Both the position numbers and the translations under genes were made by a program. Below, piece after piece: positions 34,015 to 42,579 of a stretch of DNA of 64,000 nt (position 1 is the first letter of the stretch; every line of letters starts with the position of its first letter). The stretch lies in the NCBI RefSeq assembly GCF_023369555.1, contig NZ_JACJVC010000004.1:1-64000 (forward strand). Reading direction: 5' to 3'. Below the pieces are notes generated by a model that did no database searches, had not been told where the DNA came from, and was given only the letters and a program-made list of their open reading frames with translations. This stretch comes from Actinomyces sp. AC-20-1 (lineage in GTDB: Bacteria > Actinomycetota > Actinomycetes > Actinomycetales > Actinomycetaceae).

Positions 34015-34938
34015 ATGACCGCTCAGACCACGCCGCCGGCGACGGCCGGGCCTCCGCGCCGGAGGCTGTCGACCAGGCGCAGCCACGTCGTCGTCTCCAT
34101 CGCGCTGCTGGCACTGCCCGTGCTCGTCTACGCGCTGTTCATGCTCTACCCGCTGGCGAGGGTGGTACAGTTGTCCTTCTACCGGTGGGACGGCCTGAGC
34201 CTGGGCACCTGGGTGGGGCTCGACAACTACCGGACCACCTTCACCGATGAGCGCCTCGTCGGCGCCTTCGCCCACGCGCTCGTCCTCATCGTCTTCTACG
34301 CCCTCCTCCCGCTGGCGATCGGCCTCGTGCTGGCCAGCCTCCTGGCGCGCTCCGAGGTGCGGGGCACCGGCTTCTTCCGCACGGTCGTGTTCCTGCCGCA
34401 GGTCATCGCGATGGTCGTCCTGGCGGTGTCGTGGCGCAGGATCTACGCACCGGACGGCCTGCTCAACTCCGGGCTCAGGCTCGTCGGGCTCGACGCCCTC
34501 ACGAGGTCCTGGCTGGGCGACTTCGACACGGCTCTCGTCACCGTCGGCCTCATCGGCACGTGGGTGAGCACCGGCCTCGTGACGGTCCTGCTCATGTCCG
34601 GCATCGCCGGCATCCCGAAGGACTACTACGAGGCCGCCACGCTCGACGGAGCCGGCTGGTGGCGCCGCTTCTGGCACGTGACGGTCCCCGGCGTGCGCGC
34701 CGAGATCCTCGTGTCCCTCACGCTCACGGTCATCGCGGCCCTCAAGACCTTCGACCTGGTGTACGTCACCACCTCCGGCGGACCGGGGACCTCGACGACG
34801 GTGCCCTCCTACGAGGTCTACAACCAGGCCTTCCGGCTCGGCCAGGTGGGCACGGCGTCCTCGTTGGCGGTCGTGCTCACGCTGGTCATCTTCGTCATCA
34901 ACCTCACCATCAACCTGCTCGGGGAGCGTGAGCGATGA
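34015..34938 (+). CDS. Sugar ABC transporter permease (MalF type)
   Basis: A 307-residue permease with six membrane segments and the cytoplasmic EAA loop (YEAATLDGAGWWRRFWHVTVPGV). It has NLTINLLGERER at the C-terminus and overlaps the next permease gene by 4 bp. No ATPase gene is present in the locus, so a shared MsmK/MalK-type ATPase from elsewhere is expected. Confidence 0.93.
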   Translation: MTAQTTPPATAGPPRRRLSTRRSHVVVSIALLALPVLVYALFMLYPLARVVQLSFYRWDGLSLGTWVGLDNYRTTFTDERLVGAFAHALVLIVFYALLPLAIGLVLASLLARSEVRGTGFFRTVVFLPQVIAMVVLAVSWRRIYAPDGLLNSGLRLVGLDALTRSWLGDFDTALVTVGLIGTWVSTGLVTVLLMSGIAGIPKDYYEAATLDGAGWWRRFWHVTVPGVRAEILVSLTLTVIAALKTFDLVYVTTSGGPGTSTTVPSYEVYNQAFRLGQVGTASSLAVVLTLVIFVINLTINLLGERER

Positions 34939-35744
34939 GCGTGTCCCGGGCCGAGAGGGCCCTCACCTACGTCGTCCTGCTGCTCTTCGCGCTCCAGGCG
35001 CTCGTCCCCGTCCTGTACGTCCTCCTCCTGGCGCTGGGCTCGGAGCGGATCGGAGACTCCTCCTGGGGCCACGTGGAGAACTTCGCGACCGCCTGGGAGC
35101 AGGGGCACTTCTCCCAGTACATGACGAACTCGGTGCTCATCGCCGTGCTCGTCGTCTCACTCGCCCTCGTGCTCTCGCTCATGAGCGGATACGTGCTGGG
35201 CATCCTGCGCCCCAGGGGCGCCAACCTCGTCTTCTACGTGTTCCTCATCGGCATCATGGTGCCCTCCGAGGCGATCGTGCTGCCCCTGTTCTTCGACATG
35301 CGCGTCCTCGGCCTGACGGACACCATCTGGGCTGTGGCGCTGCCCCAGACAGCCCAGTCACTGGCCTTCGGCACCTTCTGGATGCGCGCCTTCTTCCGCG
35401 GCGTGGACCCGGCGATCCTCGAGGCCGCCCGCATCGACGGCGCGACGGACGTGAGGATCCTCGTGTCGATCCTGCTGCCCATCGGCCGGCCCGCGGTCGT
35501 CACCCAGGTGGTGCTGACCTTCATGTGGACGTGGAACGACTTCCTCATCCCCCTGGTGATGAGCCCGTCGGGGCGGATGCGCACCGCGCCGCTGGGCCTG
35601 GCCTTCTTCCAGGGCCAGTACACGCAGGGCACGACGCTGCTCGCGGCCGGCGCCGTGCTCGTCGCGCTGCCGATGGTGCTGCTGTACCTCGTCCTGCAGA
35701 AGCAGTTCATCTCCGGCATGACCGACGGCGCCGTCAAGGGCTGA
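34935..35744 (+). CDS. Sugar ABC transporter permease (MalG type)
   Basis: A 269-residue permease with six membrane segments, LMSGYVLGILRPRG, the EAA loop LEAARIDGATDVRILVSILLP and TFMWTWNDFLIPLV, typical of MalG/ThuG proteins. It is the last gene of the importer operon and is convergent with the TadE-like genes 13 bp away. Confidence 0.93.
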   Translation: MSVSRAERALTYVVLLLFALQALVPVLYVLLLALGSERIGDSSWGHVENFATAWEQGHFSQYMTNSVLIAVLVVSLALVLSLMSGYVLGILRPRGANLVFYVFLIGIMVPSEAIVLPLFFDMRVLGLTDTIWAVALPQTAQSLAFGTFWMRAFFRGVDPAILEAARIDGATDVRILVSILLPIGRPAVVTQVVLTFMWTWNDFLIPLVMSPSGRMRTAPLGLAFFQGQYTQGTTLLAAGAVLVALPMVLLYLVLQKQFISGMTDGAVKG

Positions 35745-35757
35745 GGCCCGCGGCCAC

Positions 35758-36195
35758 TCACCCCGTCCGCTCCACCGGGCCGGCCCGGGCAGCGGCCGCC
35801 GCCGTGCGCCCCACGCCCAGCACGCTGGCGCTGACGGCGACCCGCACCGTCACGTCCTCGCCCAGCACGGTGCAGCCGGTGAGCACGGCCCCGTTGGCCT
35901 CGGCGACCCGCTGCGCCACCGCGCACGCCTCGCCCGGGGAGACGAGTGAGCTCTGGGCCGTCGCCCCGCCCAGCGCCGCGAGGTCCGCGGCCAGGCGCGC
36001 CCGGCCGGCAGCCGCCTGCGCCTGGATGAGACCGGTGGTGGCGACAGCGAGGACGAGCAGGACGGCGATGACCGCGAGCGCGGTCACGGTGCCCGACCCG
36101 TCCTCGGGGTCGCGGCGGGTGGCCTGAGGCAGACCGCGTCGCGCTGCCGGATCCGGTCCGCAGCCTGGTCGGGCGCACCACCTGCCCGGGCTCAT
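35758..36195 (-). CDS. Rv3654c/TadE-like pilus-associated protein
   Basis: A 145-residue protein with a basic, cysteine-containing N-terminus, then DGSGTVTALAVIAVLLVLAVATTGLI, a type IV-pilin-like membrane helix, and a short exterior domain with two cysteines (SPGEACAVAQRV, LTGCTVLGED). It matches the last gene of the actinobacterial tad-like locus (Rv3654c type). The ATG overlaps the stop of the TadE gene by 4 bp. No tadA/B/C genes are nearby. Confidence 0.75.
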   Translation of the reverse strand: MSPGRWCARPGCGPDPAARRGLPQATRRDPEDGSGTVTALAVIAVLLVLAVATTGLIQAQAAAGRARLAADLAALGGATAQSSLVSPGEACAVAQRVAEANGAVLTGCTVLGEDVTVRVAVSASVLGVGRTAAAAARAGPVERTG

Positions 36196-36596
36196 GGCGC
36201 ACCCGGCTCGGTCCAGGCGCAGGCGCGGCTGCGCGCGCTCAGCCCGGCGGCGCCCAGGGGCCCGGGCACGGCGCGGCTGGCGCTCACGCAGGTGAGGCCG
36301 CCCTCCGTCGAGACGCTCAGCTCGACCCCGCCCGCCGCGCGCGAGGCGGGTCCGACCAGGTCGCTCTCTCCGACGGCGGCGGCCCGGGCGGCCACGCGGG
36401 CGGCGTCGGCCACGCGCAGCTGGGTGACGCCGGCGCTCACGCCGGACAGGACGAGGATGAGCACGAGAGCGACGGCCGGCATGGTCACGGCGGTCTCCGC
36501 CGTCACCATGCCGTGCTCGCCGCCTCGGGGCGTGCGCCCTCGCGCCCGCCCGTCCTGCTCGCACCGCGCCCGTGGGGTCCCCCAGGCCCGGCGCAC
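36192..36596 (-). CDS. TadE-like pseudopilin protein
   Basis: A 134-residue protein: a basic leader, then GMVTAETAVTMPAVALVLILVLSG, a prepilin-type hydrophobic helix with the conserved glutamate, followed by about 75 extracellular residues with two cysteines. GTG start 3 bp after the upstream DUF4244 gene. It is probably processed by a prepilin peptidase and assembled in a Flp/Tad fibre, if the machinery exists elsewhere. Confidence 0.78.
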   Translation of the reverse strand: MRRAWGTPRARCEQDGRARGRTPRGGEHGMVTAETAVTMPAVALVLILVLSGVSAGVTQLRVADAARVAARAAAVGESDLVGPASRAAGGVELSVSTEGGLTCVSASRAVPGPLGAAGLSARSRACAWTEPGAP

Positions 36597-36599
36597 GGC

Positions 36600-36869
36600 T
36601 CAGCCGATCGAGAGGGCCGACTCGATGAGGCTCTGGATGAGCCCGCCGATGGAGCCGGAGCGGATGACGGCGAGCAGCAGGCCCCCGAAGGCCGCTGCCG
36701 CGAGCGTGCCGATGGCGTACTCGGCGGTGGCCATGCCGGCCTCCTGGCCGGGGTCGCTGCTGCCGTCCGGGGCGGTCCGGCCGCCGTCCGCGGGGTGGGC
36801 CAGCAGCCATGAGGTGCGCACGGCGTCCAGGAAGCGGCGCGAGTGAGTGGCGTGGGTGGTGGTGGGCAT
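36600..36869 (-). CDS. DUF4244 protein (Flp pilin-like)
   Basis: An 89-residue protein with a hydrophilic leader followed by QEAGMATAEYAIGTLAAAAFGGLLLAV, a Flp-pilin-like processing site and helix. AGGAGGAG precedes the ATG. This is the third of three small tad-type genes in one operon, without the ATPase (TadA), platform (TadB/C) or TadZ genes that normally lie immediately upstream. Upstream is a GNAT gene instead. Confidence 0.82.
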   Translation of the reverse strand: MPTTTHATHSRRFLDAVRTSWLLAHPADGGRTAPDGSSDPGQEAGMATAEYAIGTLAAAAFGGLLLAVIRSGSIGGLIQSLIESALSIG

Positions 36870-37033
36870 GTCTCCTCCTCAGGGTGAGCGACGGCGGCCC
36901 TGTGCCGGCTCCGTCGTCCGCGGGCGGCCTGCCCGCCTGCTCAGAGTGGCCCGGCGGCGTCCTGGGGCGCACCGCGCCTGGGCGCACCTGTGGACAGGGG
37001 TGTCACGGCCGGAGCCTGTGGTGCCCGGGCGGC

Positions 37034-37555
37034 TCAGGCGGGGCGGCGGTAGACGAGGTCGCGGTCCTCGTGGGCGCCGACGAGGAAGACGTGCTCACCG
37101 GCCTGCGTGAAGCCGAAGCGCTGGTAGAAGCGCTGGGCACCGACGTTGTCCTCCCACACGCCGAGCCACAGCACGCGCGGGCCGTCGGCCAGGAGCCACT
37201 GCATCGCCGCGTCCATGAGGGCGGCGCCACGGCCACCGCCCTGGTGGGTGCGGCGCAGGTAGAGGCGCTTGACCTCGCCGTCGCCGGGGCGCACGTCCTC
37301 GTGCTCGAGGTCGCAGGGGCCGGCGAGCACGTAGCCGACAGCCGTGGCCGCGCCGTCGTCCTCCTCCTCGCACAGCAGGAAGCGGTGGGCGGGGTCGTCG
37401 AGAAGAGCGGTGAGGGCGGCCTCGGAGTAGGTCTCGGCGAGGAAGGCCTCCAGGTCCTCGGGGGTGTAGAGGCGGGCGAAGGTCTGGCAGAAGGTCTCGA
37501 TGGACAGGGCCCGCAGCGCGGGCAGGTCCTCGCGGGTGGCTGGGCGGATGATCAT
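37034..37555 (-). CDS. GNAT-family N-acetyltransferase
   Basis: A 173-residue acetyltransferase. It has MIIRPATREDLPALRAL at the start, EVKRLYLRRTHQGGGRGAALMDAA (acetyl-CoA P-loop, motif A) and GVWEDNVGAQRFYQRFGFTQAGEHVF (motif B). The start at 37555 was chosen at the family's usual first strand; an upstream extension is unsupported. The substrate is unknown. The neighbours are unrelated. Confidence 0.9.
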   Translation of the reverse strand: MIIRPATREDLPALRALSIETFCQTFARLYTPEDLEAFLAETYSEAALTALLDDPAHRFLLCEEEDDGAATAVGYVLAGPCDLEHEDVRPGDGEVKRLYLRRTHQGGGRGAALMDAAMQWLLADGPRVLWLGVWEDNVGAQRFYQRFGFTQAGEHVFLVGAHEDRDLVYRRPA

Positions 37556-37595
37556 GTGGGCATTGTGCTCAGGAAGCGTGACGGCCGGGGCCCTC

Positions 37596-40500
37596 TCACC
37601 CCTGAAGCAGCTCGCGGATCTCCTCGGCCGTGAGCGAGGTCCGTGCCGGCGCCTCGCCGCCCTCGATGACACGGGCGAAGAGGTCGGCCTTCCTCTCCTT
37701 GAGGGCCATGACCTTCTCCTCGATGGTGCCCGCGCACACGAGCCGGTAGACGAGCACCGGCCGGTCCTGGCCGATGCGGTGCACGCGGTCGACCGCCTGC
37801 TCCTCCACCTGCGGGTTCCACCACGGGTCGAGCAGGAAGACGTAGTCGGCCTCGGTGAGGGTCAGGCCGAATCCCCCGGCCTTGAGCGAGACGAGGAAGA
37901 CGTCGCCCTCACCCGCCCGGAAGCGGGAGATGACGCCGTCGCGGTCCGAGGTGGAGCCGTCGAGGTAGAGCACGCGCAGGCCGGCCCCCTCGAGGACCTC
38001 CTGGACGCTGCGCAGGTAGCGCGTGAACTGGCTGAAGACGAGGGCCTTGTGCCCCTCGGCGATGACGGGCCCCAGGGTCTCGAGCAGCAGCCCTGCCTTC
38101 GCCGCGGGCCGGCGCCGGGTGGTCCCACCGGCCTGCTCCCCGTCCTGCTCGTCCAGCGCGACAAGAGCGGGGTCGAGCGCCATCTGGCGCAGGATGGTCA
38201 GCGAGCGCAGGGCGGAGAAGCGGGCCTGGGCGGTGTCGTCCTCGAGCAGGCCCATGACCTTCTGCCGCTCGCGGATGAGCCTGAGCTCGTAGGCGCGCCG
38301 GTGCGCGGGGCTGAGCTCGACGCTCAGCACCTGCTCGGTCTTGACCGGCAGGTCGGCGGCGACCTGCTCCTTGGTGCGGCGCAGCATGAAGGGGCCGATG
38401 CGCCGGCGCAGGTCCGCCAGCCTCCGCGAGCCCGCTGCTCCCCCGCGCTCGATGGTGCGCCGGTAGAGGTCGTTGAAGCGCTCGGGCCCGGGCAGCAGGC
38501 CGGGGGCGCTGACGCTCAGCAGGCTCCACAGGTCCATGAGGGAGTTCTCCAGCGGCGTGCCGGTGACCGCCAGGGCGCAGGGCGTGCGCAGGCGCCGCAC
38601 GGCCCGGTAGGTGGCGGAGGCGTGGTTCTTGATGAACTGGGCCTCGTCGAGCACCACCCAGGACCAGTCGGCGCCGGCCCAGGCCTCCTCGTCCAGGCGC
38701 ACGATCGTGTAGCTGGTGACGACGAGGTCCGCGCCGTCGGTCTCCTGCTCGAGCGCGGTGCCGCGCGCGGCACGGGTGCGGGTGACGGCACGCACGTCCA
38801 GGTCCGGGCAGAAGCGCCGGGCCTGCTCCACCCAGGCCCCGACGACGCTCGTGGGGGCGACGACGAGCACCGGCGGGCGGGGCCCGTCGGCCTCCTCGAC
38901 CATCTGCTGGACCTCGGCGAGGACCTGCACGGTCTTGCCCAGCCCCATGTCGTCCGCGAGCACGCCGCCCAGGCCCGCGCCGCGCAGCAGGTGCAGCCAG
39001 CGGTAGCCCTCGAGCTGGTAGGGGCGCAGGCCGGCGCGCAGGCCCTGCGGGGCGGGGGCGTCGAGGGCCAGGGCCCCCTGAGCCGACGGCGAGGCGCCGC
39101 CGGGCTGCCCGGGCCCGGTCTGCTCCGTCTCCCCGAGCGCACCGGCCCCGCCCTCCACCACCGCCAGGAGGCGCTCGACGCTCTCGCGCCAGCGCTGCGC
39201 GGTCTCGCCCACGACCCCCATCTCCACCAGCTCGGCGTAGTAGCCCGCCTGGTAGGCGGTCACGCTCATGGCACCCGGGTCCTTGGCGTGCGGCTCGGCC
39301 AGCTCGCGCCCCTGCTCCATGAGGGCCGCGAGCCGGTGCACCTCGGGGCGGTCCACCTCGACCCAGGCGCCGGAGTCGAGGAGGATCTCCTTGTCCCCGT
39401 TGGCCACGGCGGCGATGAGGCGCTCGATGGGCACCTGGTCCTCGCCGACGTGCACGCGCACGCGCAGGGAGAACCAGTCGGGCCGGTCCTCCTCCTCGCT
39501 CACCTGCGTCGAGACGACGAGCTCGCCCTCGGCGGCACGGTAGTCCGGGACGTCTCCGACGACCTCGACCTCGAGGCCGTCCAGCGCCTGGAGCACCGGC
39601 AGGCTGCGGACCATGAAGCGGGCGGTCTCGATGCCGCTCATGCGCCTGGAGTGCCACAGGAGGCCGTGCTCGGCCGCCAGGGGGATGAGCCCGGAGAGCG
39701 CCTGGCGGGCGGCGCGCCGCTCGGCGGTCAGGTCCCGGGGGACCGGGCGGGCGACCTCACGGGCGGGTGGGCGCTCCCGCCTGCCCGCCCCGTCCCCCTC
39801 AGCCCCCTCGGCACCGAGGTCGCCCAGCAGGACCTCGCGGCGCAGCTCCCCGCCGGGCGTGAGGTAGCGCATGAGCCAGTCGGTGCGGGCCCGGTGGGTG
39901 GCGCCGTCGACCGTCACCCGCAGGACCGGGGTGACGACGGCGGGCTCGGGCACCGCGACGCCCTCGCCCACCCGGAGCACGGGCACGGCGCGCACCAGCC
40001 GCGGCAGGTGCTCGGACTCGAAGCGGGGCACGTCCACCTCGGGCACGACGACGCGGCGCTCGGGGTCCGCGAGCAGGCGGGCGAGGACCTCGTCCGGGGC
40101 GGGGTCGACCGGCATGAGGACGAGCCGGTCCGGGGTGGAGGCGGCGAAGGCGTGGACCGGCTGCCCGACCGGCTCAAGATCGAGGGCGGGCCCGTTGCCC
40201 GGGTGGGCCTGGCGCAGCGCCTCGACCCGGGAGGTGTCGACCTCGGGGAGGATGACGAGGGAGCCGTCCTCCTGGCGCTCGATGCCCACCCCGGCGCGCA
40301 GGCCCGGCTGGATGAGGACCGGCGTGCCGCCGCGCTGGGCGGTGGTGAGGGTCAGGCCCGCGGCGACGGCGCGGCGCAGGGCGTCCCAGACGCGAGGCGG
40401 GACGTCGTCGAGGCTCACGCGCTCGTCCTCGTAGTAGAAGCCGGCCGGGGACATGCGGCCGACCTCCTGGACGGGCTCCAGCACCTCGGGGGCGACCTCG

Positions 40501-41024
40501 TCCCTCAGCCCGCCGCCGAGCACCGTGCCCCAGGCGGCGCCGCGCCTGTTCCAGCCCTGCCTGCCCTCGATGAGGGGCAGGAGGGTGAGCCCGTGGCTCC
40601 ACCCGCGCGGGTCCTCGGCCACCTCCAGCGCCAGGGCCCGGGTGGGGCGCTCGCTCACGCGCAGGAGCTCGTCGAGCTGCGCCTGCCAGTCCTCGGTGGC
40701 GCCGGGGGCCAGGGCCTGGGCGCGGGCGGTGAGCAGGAGGGCGACGGTGTGCTTGCAGTCGGTGCGCACGGGGCAGGAGCAGGAGCCGCTCCAGATGGGC
40801 TGCTCGCCGTGGCCGGTGACGTGGAGCATCGTCTGGTAGGTGCGCCCGCTGCCGCGGACCTGGGCCATGAGGATGTCGCCTCCGGCGGAGACGGACACGC
40901 TCAGGACCCACCCCTCGTCGGCGTAGCGGCGCCCGCGCAGGAAGGCCTGGCCGCCGACCCGCACCACGACCTGCTCGTCGCTCACGCGGGCGGGCCAGTC
41001 CTCCTCGGTGATCTCGCGCGCCAC
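37596..41024 (-). CDS. SWIM zinc-finger SNF2-family helicase
   Basis: A 1142-residue protein. An N-terminal SWIM zinc finger (C82, C84, C90, H92 in CSCPVRTDCKH) and a long middle region (about 150-650) lead to an SNF2 ATPase. That part has Walker A DDMGLGKT, VVLDEAQFIKN (DEAQ box), TGTPLENSLMDLWSLL, and a C-terminal helicase half with VFSQFTRYL, LDGSTSDRD, LKAGGFGLTLTEADYV and DRVHRIGQ. Such proteins are common in actinobacteria and are thought to remodel protein-DNA complexes; the function here is unknown. GTG start with a TAACCT box about 8 bp upstream, so translation may be leaderless. An equally long open frame on the opposite strand is a GC artefact. Confidence 0.93.
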   Translation of the reverse strand: MAREITEEDWPARVSDEQVVVRVGGQAFLRGRRYADEGWVLSVSVSAGGDILMAQVRGSGRTYQTMLHVTGHGEQPIWSGSCSCPVRTDCKHTVALLLTARAQALAPGATEDWQAQLDELLRVSERPTRALALEVAEDPRGWSHGLTLLPLIEGRQGWNRRGAAWGTVLGGGLRDEVAPEVLEPVQEVGRMSPAGFYYEDERVSLDDVPPRVWDALRRAVAAGLTLTTAQRGGTPVLIQPGLRAGVGIERQEDGSLVILPEVDTSRVEALRQAHPGNGPALDLEPVGQPVHAFAASTPDRLVLMPVDPAPDEVLARLLADPERRVVVPEVDVPRFESEHLPRLVRAVPVLRVGEGVAVPEPAVVTPVLRVTVDGATHRARTDWLMRYLTPGGELRREVLLGDLGAEGAEGDGAGRRERPPAREVARPVPRDLTAERRAARQALSGLIPLAAEHGLLWHSRRMSGIETARFMVRSLPVLQALDGLEVEVVGDVPDYRAAEGELVVSTQVSEEEDRPDWFSLRVRVHVGEDQVPIERLIAAVANGDKEILLDSGAWVEVDRPEVHRLAALMEQGRELAEPHAKDPGAMSVTAYQAGYYAELVEMGVVGETAQRWRESVERLLAVVEGGAGALGETEQTGPGQPGGASPSAQGALALDAPAPQGLRAGLRPYQLEGYRWLHLLRGAGLGGVLADDMGLGKTVQVLAEVQQMVEEADGPRPPVLVVAPTSVVGAWVEQARRFCPDLDVRAVTRTRAARGTALEQETDGADLVVTSYTIVRLDEEAWAGADWSWVVLDEAQFIKNHASATYRAVRRLRTPCALAVTGTPLENSLMDLWSLLSVSAPGLLPGPERFNDLYRRTIERGGAAGSRRLADLRRRIGPFMLRRTKEQVAADLPVKTEQVLSVELSPAHRRAYELRLIRERQKVMGLLEDDTAQARFSALRSLTILRQMALDPALVALDEQDGEQAGGTTRRRPAAKAGLLLETLGPVIAEGHKALVFSQFTRYLRSVQEVLEGAGLRVLYLDGSTSDRDGVISRFRAGEGDVFLVSLKAGGFGLTLTEADYVFLLDPWWNPQVEEQAVDRVHRIGQDRPVLVYRLVCAGTIEEKVMALKERKADLFARVIEGGEAPARTSLTAEEIRELLQG

Positions 41025-41097
41025 GGGGCCAGGTTACGAGGCGCCACTGACACGTGGAGGACGACGAGCACAGCCCCTCCGCCCCGGCGCCCCGGCC

Positions 41098-42471
41098 TCA
41101 GTGCGTGCGGTGCGTCAGGTGCGCGCGCACCTGCTCACGCCACAGGCGCCGCTCCTCCTCGATGTCCGCCAGCCGCTGCGCCAGGTGCTGGGCCTCGGCG
41201 TGCGTGAGCCCCCGCTCCTCCAGGCCCGCCTCGGCCTGGGTCGAGGGCCCCTGGACGACGCCGAGGGCCTCGACCGCGGGGACCTTGTCCTCCTCGCTCT
41301 GCAGCAGCAGGCCGAGCACCGGCATGACGAGCACGCTCACCGCGCCGGCCAGGACGAGCGAGGAGGCGACGGCCTGGCTCATGGCGCCGGAGTCCACGGC
41401 CACCTGCGTCACGGCGACGATGATCGGCAGGGCCGTCGTGGAGTAGACAGCCACCTGCGTGGACTGGCGCAGGGAGAACACGCGAGCGCCGTCGGTGCGG
41501 CGCTCGGCGCTCGCCGCCACCCACACGGGCAGCCCCCGCACGAGCACGAGCAGCACGAGGACCGCCCCGATCTGGCCGAGGGAGTCGCGGTCGAGCGCCA
41601 GCTCGATGCCCATGCCGGAGCAGACGAAGAAGATCGGCACGAAGAACCCGTAGGCGAGGCCGTCGAGCTTCTCCTCGAGCTCGGCGTCGCCGTCGGGGAC
41701 CGCGTAGCGCAGGATGAACCCGGCGGCGAAGGCCCCCAGGACGACGTCGAGGTGGAAGACCTCCGCCAGCGTGCACAGCCCCACGAGCAGGACGGCGGTC
41801 AGGCGCACGGTGGTCTGCGCCGTCGTCGAGCCGCCCAGGTGGATGGCGTCCACGAGCCGCTTGCCCAGGCGCTTGACCCCCTCCGTGAAACGGATGATGA
41901 GGAGCGTGACGGCCAGGAAGACGGCGAGCACCACCGCCGACCGCCAGGTCGAGCGCGAGCCCAGCAGCAGGGCCATGAGGATGACCGGCCCCACCTCCCC
42001 GACGGCCCCGTGGTTGAGGATGGAGGCGCCCACCGCCGTGGGCATCAGCCCCCGCTCGCGCAGGATCGGCAGGATGGTGCCGATCGCCGTCGAGGTCATG
42101 GCGATGGCGATGGCGATGCCGTTGACGCTCAGGAGACCTCCCGCCACACCGATGACGCTGACGGCCGCGAAGGCCAGCACGAGCGAGCCCGTCCAGGCGA
42201 CCACGGCGTGGCGCCCACCGGGGCCGCGCAGCTCGTTGACGTCGATCTCGTAGCCGGCCATGAGGAAGAGGAAGGCGACGCCGAGCTCGCGCAGGAACTC
42301 GACGGAGGTCGTGATGGTCGCCGCCCCCAGCAGGCTGGGGCCGATGAGGACGCCGCCGAGGATGAGCAGGACCGTGTCCGGGACGATCCGCCGGGGCACG
42401 ACGCGCGAGACGAGCGGCGCGAGGAACGCGACGACCATGATGAGGAAGAGGGAGACGAAGGACTGTCCCAC
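41098..42471 (-). CDS. Kef-type cation/proton antiporter (CPA2)
   Basis: A 457-residue membrane protein with 12-13 hydrophobic segments. It contains LLILGGVLIGPSLLG, LRELGVAFLFLMAGYEIDV (the conserved acidic site), NHGAVGEVGPV, GAFAAGFILRYAVPDGDAELEEKLDGLAYGFF-type pieces and a short C-terminal cytoplasmic helix rather than a TrkA-N domain. It exchanges K+ or Na+ for protons. AAGGAG 9 bp before the GTG. It is divergent from the MFS gene. Confidence 0.9.
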   Translation of the reverse strand: MGQSFVSLFLIMVVAFLAPLVSRVVPRRIVPDTVLLILGGVLIGPSLLGAATITTSVEFLRELGVAFLFLMAGYEIDVNELRGPGGRHAVVAWTGSLVLAFAAVSVIGVAGGLLSVNGIAIAIAMTSTAIGTILPILRERGLMPTAVGASILNHGAVGEVGPVILMALLLGSRSTWRSAVVLAVFLAVTLLIIRFTEGVKRLGKRLVDAIHLGGSTTAQTTVRLTAVLLVGLCTLAEVFHLDVVLGAFAAGFILRYAVPDGDAELEEKLDGLAYGFFVPIFFVCSGMGIELALDRDSLGQIGAVLVLLVLVRGLPVWVAASAERRTDGARVFSLRQSTQVAVYSTTALPIIVAVTQVAVDSGAMSQAVASSLVLAGAVSVLVMPVLGLLLQSEEDKVPAVEALGVVQGPSTQAEAGLEERGLTHAEAQHLAQRLADIEEERRLWREQVRAHLTHRTH

Positions 42472-42579
42472 GGGCGGCTCCTTCCGGGCGGGGTGCGCGG
42501 GGGAAGCCTAGCGGGGCGCTGTGGCGCGCGGGCGCGCCGGGCCTCATCGGGCCGCGCCCCGGGGGCCTAAGGTGCGCTC

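Noticed and set aside
37500-41207. A very long open frame on the plus strand opposite the SNF2-type helicase
   Set aside because: It is an antisense GC-codon artefact: the minus strand encodes clear SWIM and SNF2 motifs and the plus-strand translation has no recognisable domain.
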